Shown: positions 36,242 to 49,056, counted from the first letter of the stretch. The stretch: DNA of 64,000 nt from Lates calcarifer (GCF_001640805.2 NC_066833.1:3944471-4008470); one strand, 5' to 3'. Notes: generated by a model from the letters alone, not told the origin. Numbers and translations: made by a program.

Positions 36242-36540
36242 TCAGCAGCATGGTGCAGTGTACACTATCACTGAAATTGGTTTGCTCGTTCGTCTTTTCT
36301 GTGTGGAGTTTGCGTATTCTCTCTGTGCCTGTGTGGGTTCTCTCTGGGAACTCCGGAGAGGCAGGTTAATTGATGACCCTAAATTGCCCATAGGTGTGAA
36401 TGTGAGTGTGAATGGTTGTTTGTCTGTATATGTTGGCCCTGCAATGGACTGGCGATCTGTACAGGGTGTACTCCACCCTCTTGCCCAGTGTCGGCTGGGA
36501 TAGGCTCCAGCACCCCTGCAACCCTTAACGGATAAGCGAT
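36242..36540 (+). mobile_element. tRNA-derived SINE-like repeat, copy 1 (older)
   Basis: It shares GGTGCAGTG, GTGTGGAGTTTGCGTATTCT, GTGTGAATGTGAGTGTGAAT, ATATGTTGGC and CAGGGTGTACTCCACC with the better-preserved copy at 49.06 kb. The head is damaged and no flanking duplication was found. Confidence 0.6.
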
Positions 36541-38590
36541 CTGGAGTGAACAGTTCCCATGTCCTTTGTGTTGCCACTCACTTCTTTCCACCTGGTGGAA
36601 TCAGGAGCTTTTCTGGGAAGGTTCCCCTGCATGATCCCGCTCACAAAATCTACCAGTTGAGTGTGATCAGAGAGACTGTGATCAGAGAGGCCCAAGTAGC
36701 AGCTCTACAGTATAATTTAATTATTGGTCCGTCAATAGACGTACCTCAGCAACTTACTGTGGGCAACCTTCTTATCTAATCTTATAAAGACGGAATATTC
36801 CCACAAAAATGACAATCCTGTGAGTATAATACTGTTAAAAAAATACATCAATCATTTCATACCTAAAGTTCCTCAACATCCTCTTTATCACTCAGTGTTT
36901 TCATTGGTGTGTTTTATCATTTAGACTAATCTCCACAAGTCAATCTGGTAATCCAGCTGCACGTCTACTCATAAGCTCCATCCATTTTAAACAAATTTCC
37001 ATCCATTGCTGTTATTTATTAGGCATTTGGCACATGATATATATGATAAGCGGTTATTGGTGCCAATTTTCCAGTTGGAAACCATTAAATCATTGTAGAT
37101 GGTGCCAATTAAACCTTAACCTGGATAAAGGAAAACCATGGGGAAAACATGATGGAAACTTGCCATTTATGTTTTGTTCCATGTAGTAATCTGACAAATG
37201 TTATAGTCTCTTCATCACTCATCAGGTCTAATGTTTTCACCTGCTGCAATTTTTTTTTTGCCATTTCTTTCTCTTCAGTTGAGTACAAGCTTCAGTAGAT
37301 GTTTAGGTCACAGGCTTATGTTTGATTTATTCTCAGTTACCATTGCACTGTCACATGTTTTCTTTTTAATCAATAAACCAACTTTTCCACCTCTGCAAAC
37401 AGTTTTGCAATATTCTGATTAGATTTTTTTTTTTTTTTTTTGGTGTTTCCGATGCACATAGAAATGCACATATTGTCTATCAACTTAAGTGTTTTCCAGG
37501 CCTGATGTTTTATATATTGGTCAGTACTAGATTAAGTCATTACTGCCCATTAAATCAATGTCCTTGCCAGAATGAGTTTTATCAGTTCACTGATACTATT
37601 AGTAATCGTTACAATAATCATCTGGTTTTTGTCATTGAATTTATTTGAAAGTTCCCCTCCTCATACAGACACCCTGGATACTCCATGTGCTAAATAACTA
37701 ATTAACTTCTATTTCAAACAAGACAAATTAAAACTGTAAGAAAAAATCAGGGGTACTTTATCATACTACATACATCCTCGTATCCCTGTCACTGAACCCC
37801 TACTATGCAAAAACATTGTTATTTCTTTAAATCCAGACAATCCTCAAGAGTTGTTGCATCTAGCAAGTAGTGAACACTTTTGAATAAACCATAAGGCTTA
37901 GTGTTATTCACCAATCATTATACACTATTACGTCTCTTTATACTATGAAATGTATCTCTTTTCACACGACCATTTTTAAATGAGTAAACCAATCTCAAAA
38001 AGTAGTATAACTGCAATGTTCTTCCCAGTCAAGGCTGTTTTCACATTGTGTATTTTGATTACATTTTTGTAGTAGTATGCATTAGTTAGAACAATGTGTA
38101 GTGCAGTTTATGAGCAGTTCAGTAGCTATGTCTTGCTTGGTTATAGGCTATACTATATGTCTTAAAATGGTGGTTATGCTCAAGCTAGTACCTTTTATAG
38201 TAAAAAAACATCAGTCAATAAAATAACAAAACCCACAAATTTCCCCTTAAATGAAACTGATTTACTCTAGATTTACAGCTTTACAACTCTTTTAATTTAC
38301 AGGATTGTTATCAATACATGGAAAATACAAAGTCAGTATATTTAATTCTTTATACTAGCTGAACATTTGTACAGGTTCTGGGTCTCTCATGGGTTTGTCA
38401 GAGATCTGGTCTGATGTTACGTTCTTTCCATCAGCCATGATCAGACCATATGTGGAGAACCTTCTGACTGAGAATGGAACACACACAAAGCTTATGCTTA
38501 TAATAGACAATGCAGATGACTGCTGCCAGAGATGTATGGATGGAGAACCATTGTTAGACATTTATAGGCCCCGTTCAGCAAAAGTCATAC
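36541..38590. other. intergenic, crystallin genes 5-6
   Basis: Two kilobases of AT-rich non-coding sequence with a T-run at about 37.42-37.44 kb. The frame at 38389-38622 overlaps the gene 6 promoter and is not a gene. Confidence 0.5.
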
Positions 38591-38656
38591 TGCTAATTCA
38601 TCAACTTTCCACATTTGAATAACAACACATCAGAGGCCCTGGGGTTTTGTATAAAA
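38591..38656 (+). promoter_or_regulatory. promoter of crystallin gene 6
   Basis: TGCTAATTCA (38591-38600, MARE-like), ATTTGAATAACAAC (38613-38626) and TATAAAA (38650-38656). It is the only promoter here with hints of both modules. The ATG is at 38725. Confidence 0.6.
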
Positions 38657-38724
38657 GGGCCCTGGAGTCATGAAGTTGGCAGAGCAAGTTGAACCATCCA
38701 CTGGGAACAACCTAAACCACCATC

Positions 38725-39503
38725 ATGGGCAAGGTAATGGGATATTTACTTATGTGTTTGTGTATTTAAAACTTCTAACTAATAACAGGCTGCAGTTAGC
38801 ACTGATACAGATTCGATTTGATTCTCAAATCAAGATTTTTTTCTCTGTTCTCCACTTCAGATCGTCTTCTACGAGGACAGGAACTTCCAGGGTCGCTCCT
38901 ATGAGTGCATGAGCGACTGCTCTGACATGTCCTCCTACCTGAGCAGGTGCCAGTCCTGCAGGGTGGAGAGCGGCTGCTTCATGGTCTACGAGCGTCCCAA
39001 CTACATGGGTCAGCAGTTCTTCCTGAGGAGAGGAGAGTACCATGACATGCAGCGCATGATGAGCATGGGAATGATGTTTGACACCATCAGATCCTGTAGA
39101 ATGATCCCCTATGTAAGAGACCTCATCTAGACATCCCTTTGATTTTTATAAATTTAAACTCAGTTTTTTTTTTTTGGTATTTGAAGAAGAATTTCTCTGA
39201 CTCATATTCACTCATTTCATTTTACAGCACAGAGGCCAGTTCAGGATGAGGATCTACGAGAGGGAGAACTTCGGTGGTCAGATGTATGAGCTGATGGATG
39301 ACTGCGACTCCATCATGGACCGCTACCGTATGAACGACTGCATGTCCTGCAACGTGATGGACGGCCACTGGCTGATGTACGAGCAGCCCCACTACAGAGG
39401 CAGGATGATGTACCTGAGGCCTGGAGAGTACAGGAGCTTCAGGGACATGGGATATAGTGGCATGAGGTGGATGAGCATGAGGCGCATCATGGACATGTGC
39501 TAG
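38725..39503 (+). CDS. gamma-crystallin gene 6 (Met-rich M2-like)
   Basis: Exons: 38725-38733 (MGK), 38861-39112, 39228-39503, encoding 178 residues. Exon 2 is 252 nt, three codons longer than the 243-nt norm; the extra residues fall in [14 protein letters not shown] before the domain end. Domain 2 has 16 Met in 91 residues (for example [13 protein letters not shown]). Core Trp are lost in domain 1 (GCFMVYERP) and at the last site (FRDMG); GHWLMYEQP is kept. This is the only M2-like copy on the plus strand and faces gene 7 tail to tail. Its exon 3 is nearly identical to those of genes 7-12. A polyA signal is at 39526. Confidence 0.95.
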
Positions 39504-39531
39504 ACATCTGAGTTTGACTTAAGTAAATAAA

Positions 39532-42273
39532 AATGACCTGTAATTCATAACCATGTTTGTCAAGTGCTTACTTTCTCGGCCTGAAAAGCAGTCGCAAATC
39601 TACTTTCTTCACCAATGAATGTCAGCTGTTCTTCACTTTCATTTAGACAAGTTATAACTGATTCACTGACATCATGTGAGAGGCCACACACGCAAAATCA
39701 AAACAGAATGACTGAGTGCTTTTTATAATGTATAGGTTGTGAAATTGTTCTTGTACTTTAGAGATCTAAAGGTCTTCATGGGTCAGTTCTGCAGAACCAA
39801 CCCTGGACCTGAGTCAGACAAAGTTCAAATTCCAGTGGGGTCAGGTAGGGGTTCATTGTACTGCCATGAGCCAATTGTCCCAGTGGCCAGTGTAACAATG
39901 AAAAAATCTCCTGCAGCCTAAAAATCTATTTCCACTATTTTCCCCATAGACCACCACTGTACGAGAGATGACGTGTGACTCAAAGTTTTAATTTTAGTTT
40001 TTGTAAAACTTTCCCAGAGAAAGAAAAGAAATAAGTAGATAAATTTATCTTTCTGCATCCTGATGTAACGTCTGTGGGGGGAGTAGGAGGTGAGATGAGC
40101 AGGGGAAGGATGAAAAGGCTCGTTTATGCTCAACATTAGCTACAGATACGGGCAGAGCCTTCTCTCCATGCTGTGTGAATTATTCTTCCATGTTGCAATG
40201 TGTTTAATAGCCTCATATACCATTTACAACACTGCCTCTGCTTTTGGCTCTTTTTTAAGAGGGACATTATTACAGCCCCCCTTCACTGTTGCCATGTTTG
40301 TTGTTGTCAGAAACTTTTGACTCTGAGCAGTCCTCTACTGGATGTGTTCCTCAACATCCATGACATCCATGCATAATTAACGAATCTTAATTATTTAATT
40401 AGCTTATTTAATTAGTCACTAGTTTTTATTATTATTATGACTTTTTATTATTTTAAATGGTTAGAACATTGTCTTTATGTCAACTCCGTTGGCTACAGAG
40501 TGTTGTTGGTGCAGGAAATGGAAATGTTCAGGTCATTCCTCTGGTATATTCAGGCCTGGTCAGGCTGTGCTCAGGTCCTCTTTGGACTGGGTCTCTTTTT
40601 TTGAAAATGGTCTGTTTTAGGTCCAATATCTCTACCGTAGACTTAGTAAACTGCAAAAATAATGGGTGGAAGATGTTCATCTGCAGAGAGAGACCTTCCT
40701 GTTAGCTCAGAGTGGAGAATTAGCTTTTAGTATCCAGCAATCTGGTCAGAACCCTGTATCTTGACACGGTGGAATGTGGACAATATTCATAGTATCATCA
40801 AAGTCAAAGCATCTGTACATCCAGAGGAAGACTGTGATAGTAACAGTAACCTCTATATCTCAGCCATTGCTGTCAGTCATCACAACAAACACTGATAACT
40901 AAATATAAGTACATACTTTATTTCAGCAGATACACAATATGCATTTCACCTGTGGTGAGACAAGAACACATGAATTTGGTGTATTCAGAGATCGTCCAGC
41001 AGCTGCTTTTCACTGGGTTTTCCACATTTAAAAAAAGATCATGTTCAAATTTTAGGTAACTACCTGTTGCACAACCACAACAACAGGGCAGGTTGGTTAA
41101 TGAAATGGGTCAGAAAACTCCTGTGACTCCCACAAAATGGCTATTGTTCTATTTCCTAAACTCTGGAGAACAAAACACTACTGGCAAAACAAAATGCCAT
41201 ACCTTTCCCATTGTGTGTCACAATGTGATTCTGATGGGCAAGCATGGCTCTTTCATTTTCTCTTTAGAATACAAACATTGTAATCTTATTCAATTGTTTT
41301 TGAATGTCAGCCTTTTTTGAAAGCTGGCACAGTTTCCAAATTTCATAATGTATACATTTTTACTTATAAATAGGCTGACAGACTTTACACAAATTAATTA
41401 TTGTGATGCTAAAAAGGACACTGAAAATGTGTTGTCTCTGTATCTAACACATATTCATATACCATACATAACATAATATGTAACATATACATGTATAAAT
41501 CACTAATGTGAATTATTATGTATAATACATATCTACAGCATGATGAACAGATGTTTAAAATATTAATTGCTTAAAATTTTCATCAGTTTTTTTTCTCACT
41601 TATGTGTAATAGGATCACCATAACTGTCTGATTCCATCAACTGAATTAGTCCTCTTGACATGCCTTGTTTTTAATCACCTGCATGAAAATGATTTTCATT
41701 TGGCAAATGGACTATGTGCCACAGAGGGTGCCAAGGGTTGTCAATACAAAACAACTCTCTAGTTTAAGCTGCACTTATCAATAATTTAACCTGGTGTATG
41801 AGAAGAAATAAAATGCTGCTATTGCATTAACCAGAGTCAGAAACATGGAAGTTTCTTACATTCAAAGTAATTAATGCCTCAGAACAAAACCTTAAGAGTG
41901 GCATCAGCTCAAAGATGATTCATCTGTGTATGTATGTGACAAATGTAAAGAATGTTTAATCTGTCAACATATGTTCAACTAAGTGTCAAAGACTTAAACT
42001 TGATTTTGCTTAACCCAACATGGCCACTGAACAGACTGGTGAGGTTTAAAAATGGGATGGTGCTGCCATCTGATGGTGTACCATGTAGTGACCCTACAGC
42101 CTCACTTGTTTAAATGCACATAGTTTCAGTTTTAAGATTGAATTCCTAAGTATGTCAACCTTTTACCTTTGCATATGTTTATGAGTTTGGTTGTAGATTG
42201 TTGTTGTTGTGTGAATGTCAGACTCCATGGTAATAAGTAACAGAGGAATGCATTTAAAAGAGAATTGCTAGAT
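39532..42273. other. central spacer between the plus- and minus-strand crystallin blocks
   Basis: About 2.7 kb of AT-rich non-coding DNA separating the tail-to-tail genes 6 and 7. No coding frame, RNA gene or clear transposon is visible. Confidence 0.55.
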
Positions 42274-42307
42274 TTTATTTAAAATCCGGTTTTTATACAC
42301 TGGTACT

Positions 42308-43098
42308 CTAATAACAGGAATCCATGATGCGCCTCATGCTCATCCACCTCATGCCACTATATCCCATGTCCCTGAAGCTCCTGTACTCTCCGGGCCTCAG
42401 GTACATCATCCTGCCTCTGTAGTGGGGCTGCTCGTACATCAGCCAGTGGCCGTCCATCACGTTGCAGGACATGCAGTCGTTCATGCGGTAGCGGTCCATC
42501 ATGTTGTCACAGTCGTCCATCAGCTCATACATCTGACCACCGAAGTTCTCCCTCTCGTAGATCCTCATCCTGAACTGGCCTCTGTGCTGTAAAATAAAGT
42601 GAGTGAATATGAGTCAGAGAAATTCTTCTTCAAATACCATGTTAATTTGCTTTTATCATACTTTTGAAGTATGATTTCAAATGAACTGTAAATAATTAGT
42701 TACAGTACCATGGGGATCATGCGGCAAGACCTGATGCAATCACTCATGCCCATACGCTGGTAGTCAGAGTACTCGCCCCTCCTCACGAAGAACTGGTTTC
42801 CCATGTAGTTAGTACGGTCATAGACCATGAAGCAGCCGCTCTCCACCCTGCAGGAGTGACACCTGCTCAGGTAGGAGGACATGTCAGCGCAGTCGCTGCT
42901 GGTCTCATAGGAACGACCCTGGAAGTTCCTGTCCTCGTAGAAGATGATCTGAAAAAACAAGAAACCATTATGCAGACTCAGCAGACTGTAACAGAGAGTG
43001 TATGAAGGACAAACTTTGCAATATCTTTTCAGCATTTGATCAGACTAAAAATGTTCAAAGTGAGAAGCAGAAGTTGTACACACCTTGCCCATGGTCAT
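42308..43098 (-). CDS. gamma-crystallin gene 7 (Met-rich M2-like)
   Basis: Exons in gene order: 43098-43084 (MTMGK; a start at 43092 gives MGK), 42948-42709, 42586-42308, encoding 177 residues from the first ATG. Exon 2 is 240 nt, one codon shorter than the norm (QRM-GMSDC). Domain 1 has a Thr for the usual Pro (YDRTNYMG) and RSYETSSDC. Domain 2 is [20 protein letters not shown]... ending MDSCY. Intron 2 is 122 bp. A polyA signal on the minus strand is at 42279-42274. The frame is intact. Confidence 0.95.
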
Positions 43099-43161
43099 GG
43101 CTACAGTTACTACTGTTTTGGCTCAAAACGATTGCACAGTTTTCTCCACGTCCCCCTGTTG

Positions 43162-43225
43162 CTTTTATACCTGACCTCGCGCCCAAACGATACATGATCC
43201 CATTGTTCAAATTCCTGACAGAGCA
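43162..43225 (-). promoter_or_regulatory. promoter of crystallin gene 7: MARE-like, SOX-like, TATA
   Basis: On the gene strand: TGCTCTGTCAGG (43225-43214), ACAATG (43206-43201) and TATAAAAG (43169-43162). Seven bases separate the first two; 31 separate ACAATG from TATA. Confidence 0.65.
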
Positions 43226-44020
43226 ACATGGACCAGAGGCCCCCCGTGTACAGTTCAATTCAAAGTGACCCTTAACAGATAGTGATTTGCGGGGGTTGCA
43301 GGTTGTGAGAAGAGGCCCCGCTTTGTATTGTCTTTTGCTGCTGAATAACAGAGAGTGTGTTTTCCACAAACATACTTTTCTATGAAGGCCTTTTTAAATA
43401 TGTTACCTCTAATCTAACGTTTTCAATGGGTAAAGCAATAAACCAGAAAGATTTTCTTTGCTAAAAAGAGTTACTGAATGAGCTGTTAGCTTGCTCAGGC
43501 TGTACACTGGGAACAGTACAGGGCTGAAGGCAGAGAACAAATACACAAAGATTTCTGAAAAATAAAATCAACCTTAAAAAATAATTAAAAAAAATAATAT
43601 TTCCAAGTCAGAGTATGTGTACCCACATTTTTAGAATAAAAATCTTCATAGATGTGTTTTCCAACAATTTTAGAATCCACCTAGTCACTGACAGTGAATT
43701 TTCATATATGAATACTATACAGCATACAGAATCATGAGTCTTGTTTCTGTTAGTCTTCTTTTGATTTATTCTCAAACATCATTTGCAAATGATGGATTTT
43801 ATTGACACAAATTGTTGAAAAAGTTGAGTAAACTGTCCTTAAAAAGCCCAACTGTGTGTTATGCATCTGTGAAATGTCAGATTATTTACTCATATCTTTA
43901 TCCTGCTCAGACATTTGGTAAAAGATCAACGCAGGATTTAGAAAATGCCACTTGCTAAGCCTCATCAATGCACTGTAAAGAGATGCCACTTTATCAACCA
44001 GGAAAAAAAGATGAAAAAAG
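43226..44020. other. intergenic upstream of crystallin gene 7
   Basis: AT-rich non-coding sequence with no supported feature. Confidence 0.5.
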
Positions 44021-44029
44021 ATTAAGGTT

Positions 44030-44530
44030 ATTTCCTGCACATATACCTTATATCCTCAAAAACACCATTCTAAAACACTGGTCAGTTTTGGCCTCTGACC
44101 TTGCATTGCCCCCCCTCCTCTCTGTACGATGCCCTGACTTATGCAACAAGCTGAGTGGGCTAACATTAAAGCAGATCTGAATCTCTCTTTAAAAGATTGG
44201 AATTATCTGTTTGGCAACTGTGCCCAGCGTCACAGTTCATGTTTTCGTGTTATTTATTTATTTTTTTTATTTAAATGCCCATGTGATAGGATTTATATAG
44301 GTAAAACTACACACATGCTAAAACAAAGAATCAGTCAGCACAAGAACTCTATCAGACAGTCATGTGAACTATCCTGTCACCTGCCATTTTCATGAATTTG
44401 AATTTTCTCCTCTTAGCATTTCAGGGCATTGAACACACCGAACTGCCAAGAGGGAGAGACATGGAAAGAAAGAGCTCTACTGGATTTACACTTCAGATAC
44501 ACTTCAGCCTATGAGCCTAAACGAGGATTT
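44030..44530 (+). mobile_element. Penelope-like retroelement, 3' remnant with GIY-YIG endonuclease
   Basis: Conceptual translation gives, in shifting frames, IPYILKNTILKHWSVLASDL, CPCDRIYIGKTTHMLKQRIS followed by QHKNSIRQS, and ELYWIYTSDTLQPMSLNEDF. This order (KHW segment, CPC...YIGKT GIY-YIG motif, C-terminal YWI..LDTL..LNE) is that of the end of Penelope-like element proteins. Frames are broken and stops intervene, so it is inactive. The reverse transcriptase part is not visible. Confidence 0.75.
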
Positions 44531-46190
44531 TGGTGAGTGTTATGCTGCAATCTAAGATGTTTTTCTTCTTTGTCTCTACTATAGAATTCAGGGTGTGTGG
44601 TTGATGAGGGCCCTCACCTGATATCCCTCTGTAGCTCTTTGTTCTTTTTCTATTCTGTGATGTATTTTTTTTATGACTCTGGGGATCACTCATGTATGAT
44701 GGCTCAAGCCTGTCAAAGTCCAATTGACTATGTTAATGCAATTATATATGTATACATTAGAATGAGATGCTTGTTGATTTTATATATATTTTTCCATAGT
44801 TGTGTTCCACCCCTTTGGATCTTATGACAAATATGGCTTCCATCTGTATGCCTGCCAGTGCTTAAACATTACAATTCCCAAGAGTTGGAACTCCTACCAC
44901 CAGGGTGTACACAGATGTGTTGCACACAGCCAGTGATAAGAATTTGATTGTGCATTAACTGTCTGCAGACAGGCAAAGCTGTTGAGTCTTGCTCTGATAA
45001 AGATCTGAAAAGGAGTGAAAGCTCATGAAATAAAGTGAAACCACTGCATAGATATAAGTGGATTTCTACTAAGTAGAGGACTGGTCAGGTGGAGCAGTGA
45101 TTATCCTGCGAATATCTACGGTTGAAAGGGCCAAACAGTAAACCTGACCAATACAGTTTTGGGGCATTTGGTTTATATCTCTGTTTGAGAGGTCAGCCTT
45201 GATTTTTTGATTTTATAGACGCACTAAATCAGTAACTGGGCAGACTCCACAGCAGTGAATTTGTAATAGAAGAGTAGTTCCCTATACTACTGGCATTCTT
45301 CAAATGTGCTAATGTTAACAACAACAACAATAATGATAAAAAGTGATAAGAAGTCACTAAATACTGCATTAATTGTGTAGGCTGATAAAATACAGTCATC
45401 ACATCAACAGCCTGATCCATGTACGGTGTACAGAACCATTTCAATTGAGTCCACATGGTCTGCATTCAAACACTAATCCTTATTTGAATCCACATGTCTG
45501 TGTGGTGTCTGATGTTGGGCTGGAATGTGTGCTGCACGCCCCTCGTGGATTGTTCCTTTAACAACTGAATTAGCCAAATAACAAAGAAAACTGTGCCCTG
45601 ACTCATTTACTCCTCCCTGATTAATTCTGCTGAAAGTGCATCAGATAATTGAAACTGTGCTTCACTTAGTGCGCAGATGTTGGATTATTTATTTATCACG
45701 GTATGTGAAAAATTATTCCATATCTTTTGAGTTTTATACTCTTATATTTATAAAATGCTTTTTTAAAAGCAGCAACAATGACAGCATCAGTGATAATCAT
45801 TTTACTGGTGCTGCTACAAATGTATTTTTTATTTATCAACTACAGTTACAACCTAGATTCTAATAACTCTCTCAAAATATTTTTTGGTAACTATATGTTT
45901 ACTTTCATCATTAAAAAGAGTAATAAAGACATTTTTCTCCTAACTTATTTATATAAGTTTAAATTTATAAAAAGTAAGTTTGAAAAATGCTGATAACATT
46001 TGAGGTCTTTCTTCTTGGGTACTTGGTGTAGAGGATTAAAAAACAACAGCAACAACAAGTTTTAAGGGTCTTTGCATTGTGTATTCGAATTCAATTTTGC
46101 ATTCATATTATACGATATACAAACACAGTTATATGAAATTAATAATTACCAACATTAAAAATTGTGTATGCCATATCGAATATGAAAAAT
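44531..46190. other. intergenic, crystallin genes 7-8
   Basis: The first 500 bp may be the non-coding tail of the Penelope-like element (CTCTGATAAAGATCTGAAAA near 44.99 kb resembles a degenerate Penelope tail). The rest is AT-rich with no gene. Confidence 0.45.
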
Positions 46191-46237
46191 CTTTTATTTC
46201 TGAGGTTCGATTTTGAGGTTCAGATGAATTAGTAAAG

Positions 46238-47031
46238 TTAACAGGAGTCAGTGATGCGCCTGATGGAGCTGAATCTCATGCCACTATATCCCATGTCCCT
46301 GAAGCTCCTGTACTCTCCAGGCCTCAGGTACATCATCCTGCCTCTGTAGTGGGGCTGCTCGTACATCAGCCAGTGGCCGTCCATCACGTTGCAGGACAGG
46401 CAGTCGGACATGTGGTAACGGTCCTGGAAGTTGTCGCAGTCGTCCATCAGCTCATACATCTGACCACCGAAGTTCTCCATTTCATAGATCCTAATTCTAT
46501 AGGATCCTTTGTACTGTTACAAAACAATGGAAATACATAGTAGTTAGTCATTTTGATGGAAACGTATAGGTACATAGTGCTTTGTATGTCTTGATTTCTG
46601 AGAGTCATACCATGGGGATCATACGGCAAGACCTGATGCAGTCACCAAAACCCATCATACGCTGGTAGTCAGAGTACTCCCCTCTCCTCAGGAAGTACTG
46701 CTGACCCATGTAGTTGGGGCGGTCATAGACCATGAAGCAGCCGCTCTCCACCCTGCAGGAGTGACACCTGCTCAGGTAGGAGGACATGTCAGCGCAGTCG
46801 CTGCTGGTCTCATAGGAGCGACCCTGGAAGTTCCTGTCCTCGTAGAAGATGATCTGAAAAAACAAGAGATGCGTTACGATGGAGGGTTAACCATCTCAAC
46901 CCTAATGTGAACACTTGACACACTATTGAATCGTAGTGTGGTAGTAGTGCTAAAAAGATGCATCTCCATGTGCAAACATAAAAGCAACAAATACAGTAAA
47001 ATATCTATAATAAACTTACCTTGCCGTGCAT
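46238..47031 (-). CDS. gamma-crystallin gene 8 (Met-rich M2-like, most divergent of group)
   Basis: Exons in gene order: 47031-47020 (MHGK), 46853-46611, 46513-46238, encoding 176 residues. Domain 1 is close to gene 7 ([16 protein letters not shown]). Domain 2 is a mosaic: it begins [15 protein letters not shown] and ends [13 protein letters not shown], unlike its neighbours, but the middle ([30 protein letters not shown]) is shared. It lacks even the MRW tryptophan of the other M2 copies. Intron 2 is 97 bp. A polyA signal on the minus strand is at 46198-46193. The frame is intact. Confidence 0.95.
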
Positions 47032-47086
47032 GGTGGCTGATAGATTGAGTGATGCTATAGCAATCCTATCCTGGATTTAAGCCTTT

Positions 47087-47149
47087 TTTATACCTAACGT
47101 GTCATCCAAACAATCTATGGCACTATTGTATGGAAGCCATGAGTCAGCA
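47087..47149 (-). promoter_or_regulatory. promoter of crystallin gene 8
   Basis: On the gene strand: TGCTGACTCATG (47149-47138, the best MARE half-site in the array), ACAATA (47129-47124) and TATAAA (47092-47087). Spacing is 8 and 31 bp. Confidence 0.7.
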
Positions 47150-49046
47150 GCACGCAATGCTACTCCCTCTGTTTGTGAGTGCTGATGGGAAAGGATTATT
47201 ATGTATCCTCTCACAGGCTATTCTAGATCAAATGGCTTCTGTGTCTGTCATTTAATTTTCTTTGATTGCCTTGAATATTATCAAGATGCTTTCTGGTGCC
47301 GGAGTAACACACTAAAAAGTATACATTCAATCATTTTTAAGACATGGTGGCAATCTTCATAGTTTCACAAAGATTGTTGCTGGACTGACACTGCAAACTG
47401 TTTCAAGTGAAAATAGATCACTTCTGTGCTCTATCTGTAGGTTGGCACATGCAATTTTTAAATGCCATCCATCTGCCATGTGGACTATCTATTTATTTTT
47501 CCCTTTAGTATGACTTTTATCATCATTATTAATATCTCCCTTGCTCACACTGATAATTGCTTGTCTGTGCATACATATGTTCCCTTTCTGTTTTTACTTA
47601 TGCCCCAAATCAAATTGCTCTCTTGGATTAATAAAGTTGTATTGACTGATCTCAATACAAAAGTGTGCATGAACTCTGTCAAGGCTGCAGCAATACTTTT
47701 TTCAGTTATGGCAAACCTCTTTGCTTGTCTTTCTTGACCACATATTATCTGCTGCTATACTTAGACTTTGCACACTTTTGCACACACATAACAACATCTA
47801 CATGATGTTATCAGCTGTTTGCGAAATTACAATATTTGACCTTAACTTTGTCCAATGCATGTTTCAAGTTCCTTACAGTTTGCAGTGTAATCCAATTTGG
47901 GCGTAATATGGGGTATAATCATTTTTAGTGAGGATGGTGCTACAGCAAAGCATATCCAGTAAAAGTTCTCTATTTATCTAAATGTGTTGAGATATATTTA
48001 TGCATGTGTTTATGTTTGTGCATACGCTTTATAGCAGGTTACAGGATGCTGTCTGGGCCAGGTCTGTCATGAAAACTGATTTTGAACACAATGACACCTT
48101 TACCTGATTAAATAAATGAGAAAAAGAAAAAGAATACAGCATACCACTGAACATAACCAATCAATCAAAATAATGCAGGGCTGGCAGCTACTCCTTCAGA
48201 TGAGGTCATAAATACCAACAAGACATCATGGCACATTAGTAAGAATCTCACAAATTTGATATGTTTATATTATTAATTATACAACAAGTAATCTGATTGG
48301 TCCACAAGACATTTAGAATGTGCTCAAATCAGCATGACAGCACACCTTACTCATCATTAAAAATATTACTCCGCCATATACAGTTTACGTTGTTGGAAAT
48401 AGTTGTGTAATTACACACAAGATTACACTCGAGGGTGTCCTTTAACGTCATTTGAGCAAAGCGCCTCGGCTTTCTCCATCCAGCTGTGCCGGTGACACGG
48501 CGCTATACCTTAAAATTCATGTAAAAGTTTGCGGTTCAGAAACTACATCTGTGTGAGTAAATAAATGCAGCGTCTTTGTTATAACCTGGTTGATAAAAGT
48601 AAGCATTTATTTGTGCAGTAGGCTGTTGGTTTAGTTCAGTAAAGTCCGAGACCTCGATAAAGCATTAACGCGAGCTCAGAGTTCACTCATGTAGGACTAG
48701 AAAATCATTCTGTTGCTAGGTCGTTACTAAGGGTCTAATTATTTGCCGTAGTGGTGAACTAGTTTCCATTACACATTAAATTGACTTGACATAGGAGTCC
48801 ACTGACGTGACTGATTGTGTTCCAGTTAATAGTCAGAGCCCATGTATTTCCATGGAAACGGGAAAAACACTCGCCAAAACCTTTTAGTTTTGAGAGCAAA
48901 TTGCTCCTCAACATGAACAGATTTTTGCTTTGTTGGTAATAGTATAATCGCAATATTAAACTCGTGATGCTTGCAGTGATGCTTGCGGACCTCGGCGCTT
49001 GAAGCACACCCTCTCGGTTAATATTGCTTAAATACGTACTGATATC
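47150..49046. other. intergenic, crystallin genes 8-9
   Basis: Non-coding. A somewhat CpG-containing stretch at about 48.42-48.68 kb has no frame or splice signals I can support. Confidence 0.5.
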
Positions 49047-49056
49047 ATACACAGAG

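Noticed and set aside
48420..48680. Possible promoter or first exon with slightly raised CpG
   Set aside because: No open frame with splice donor and no downstream exons could be found.
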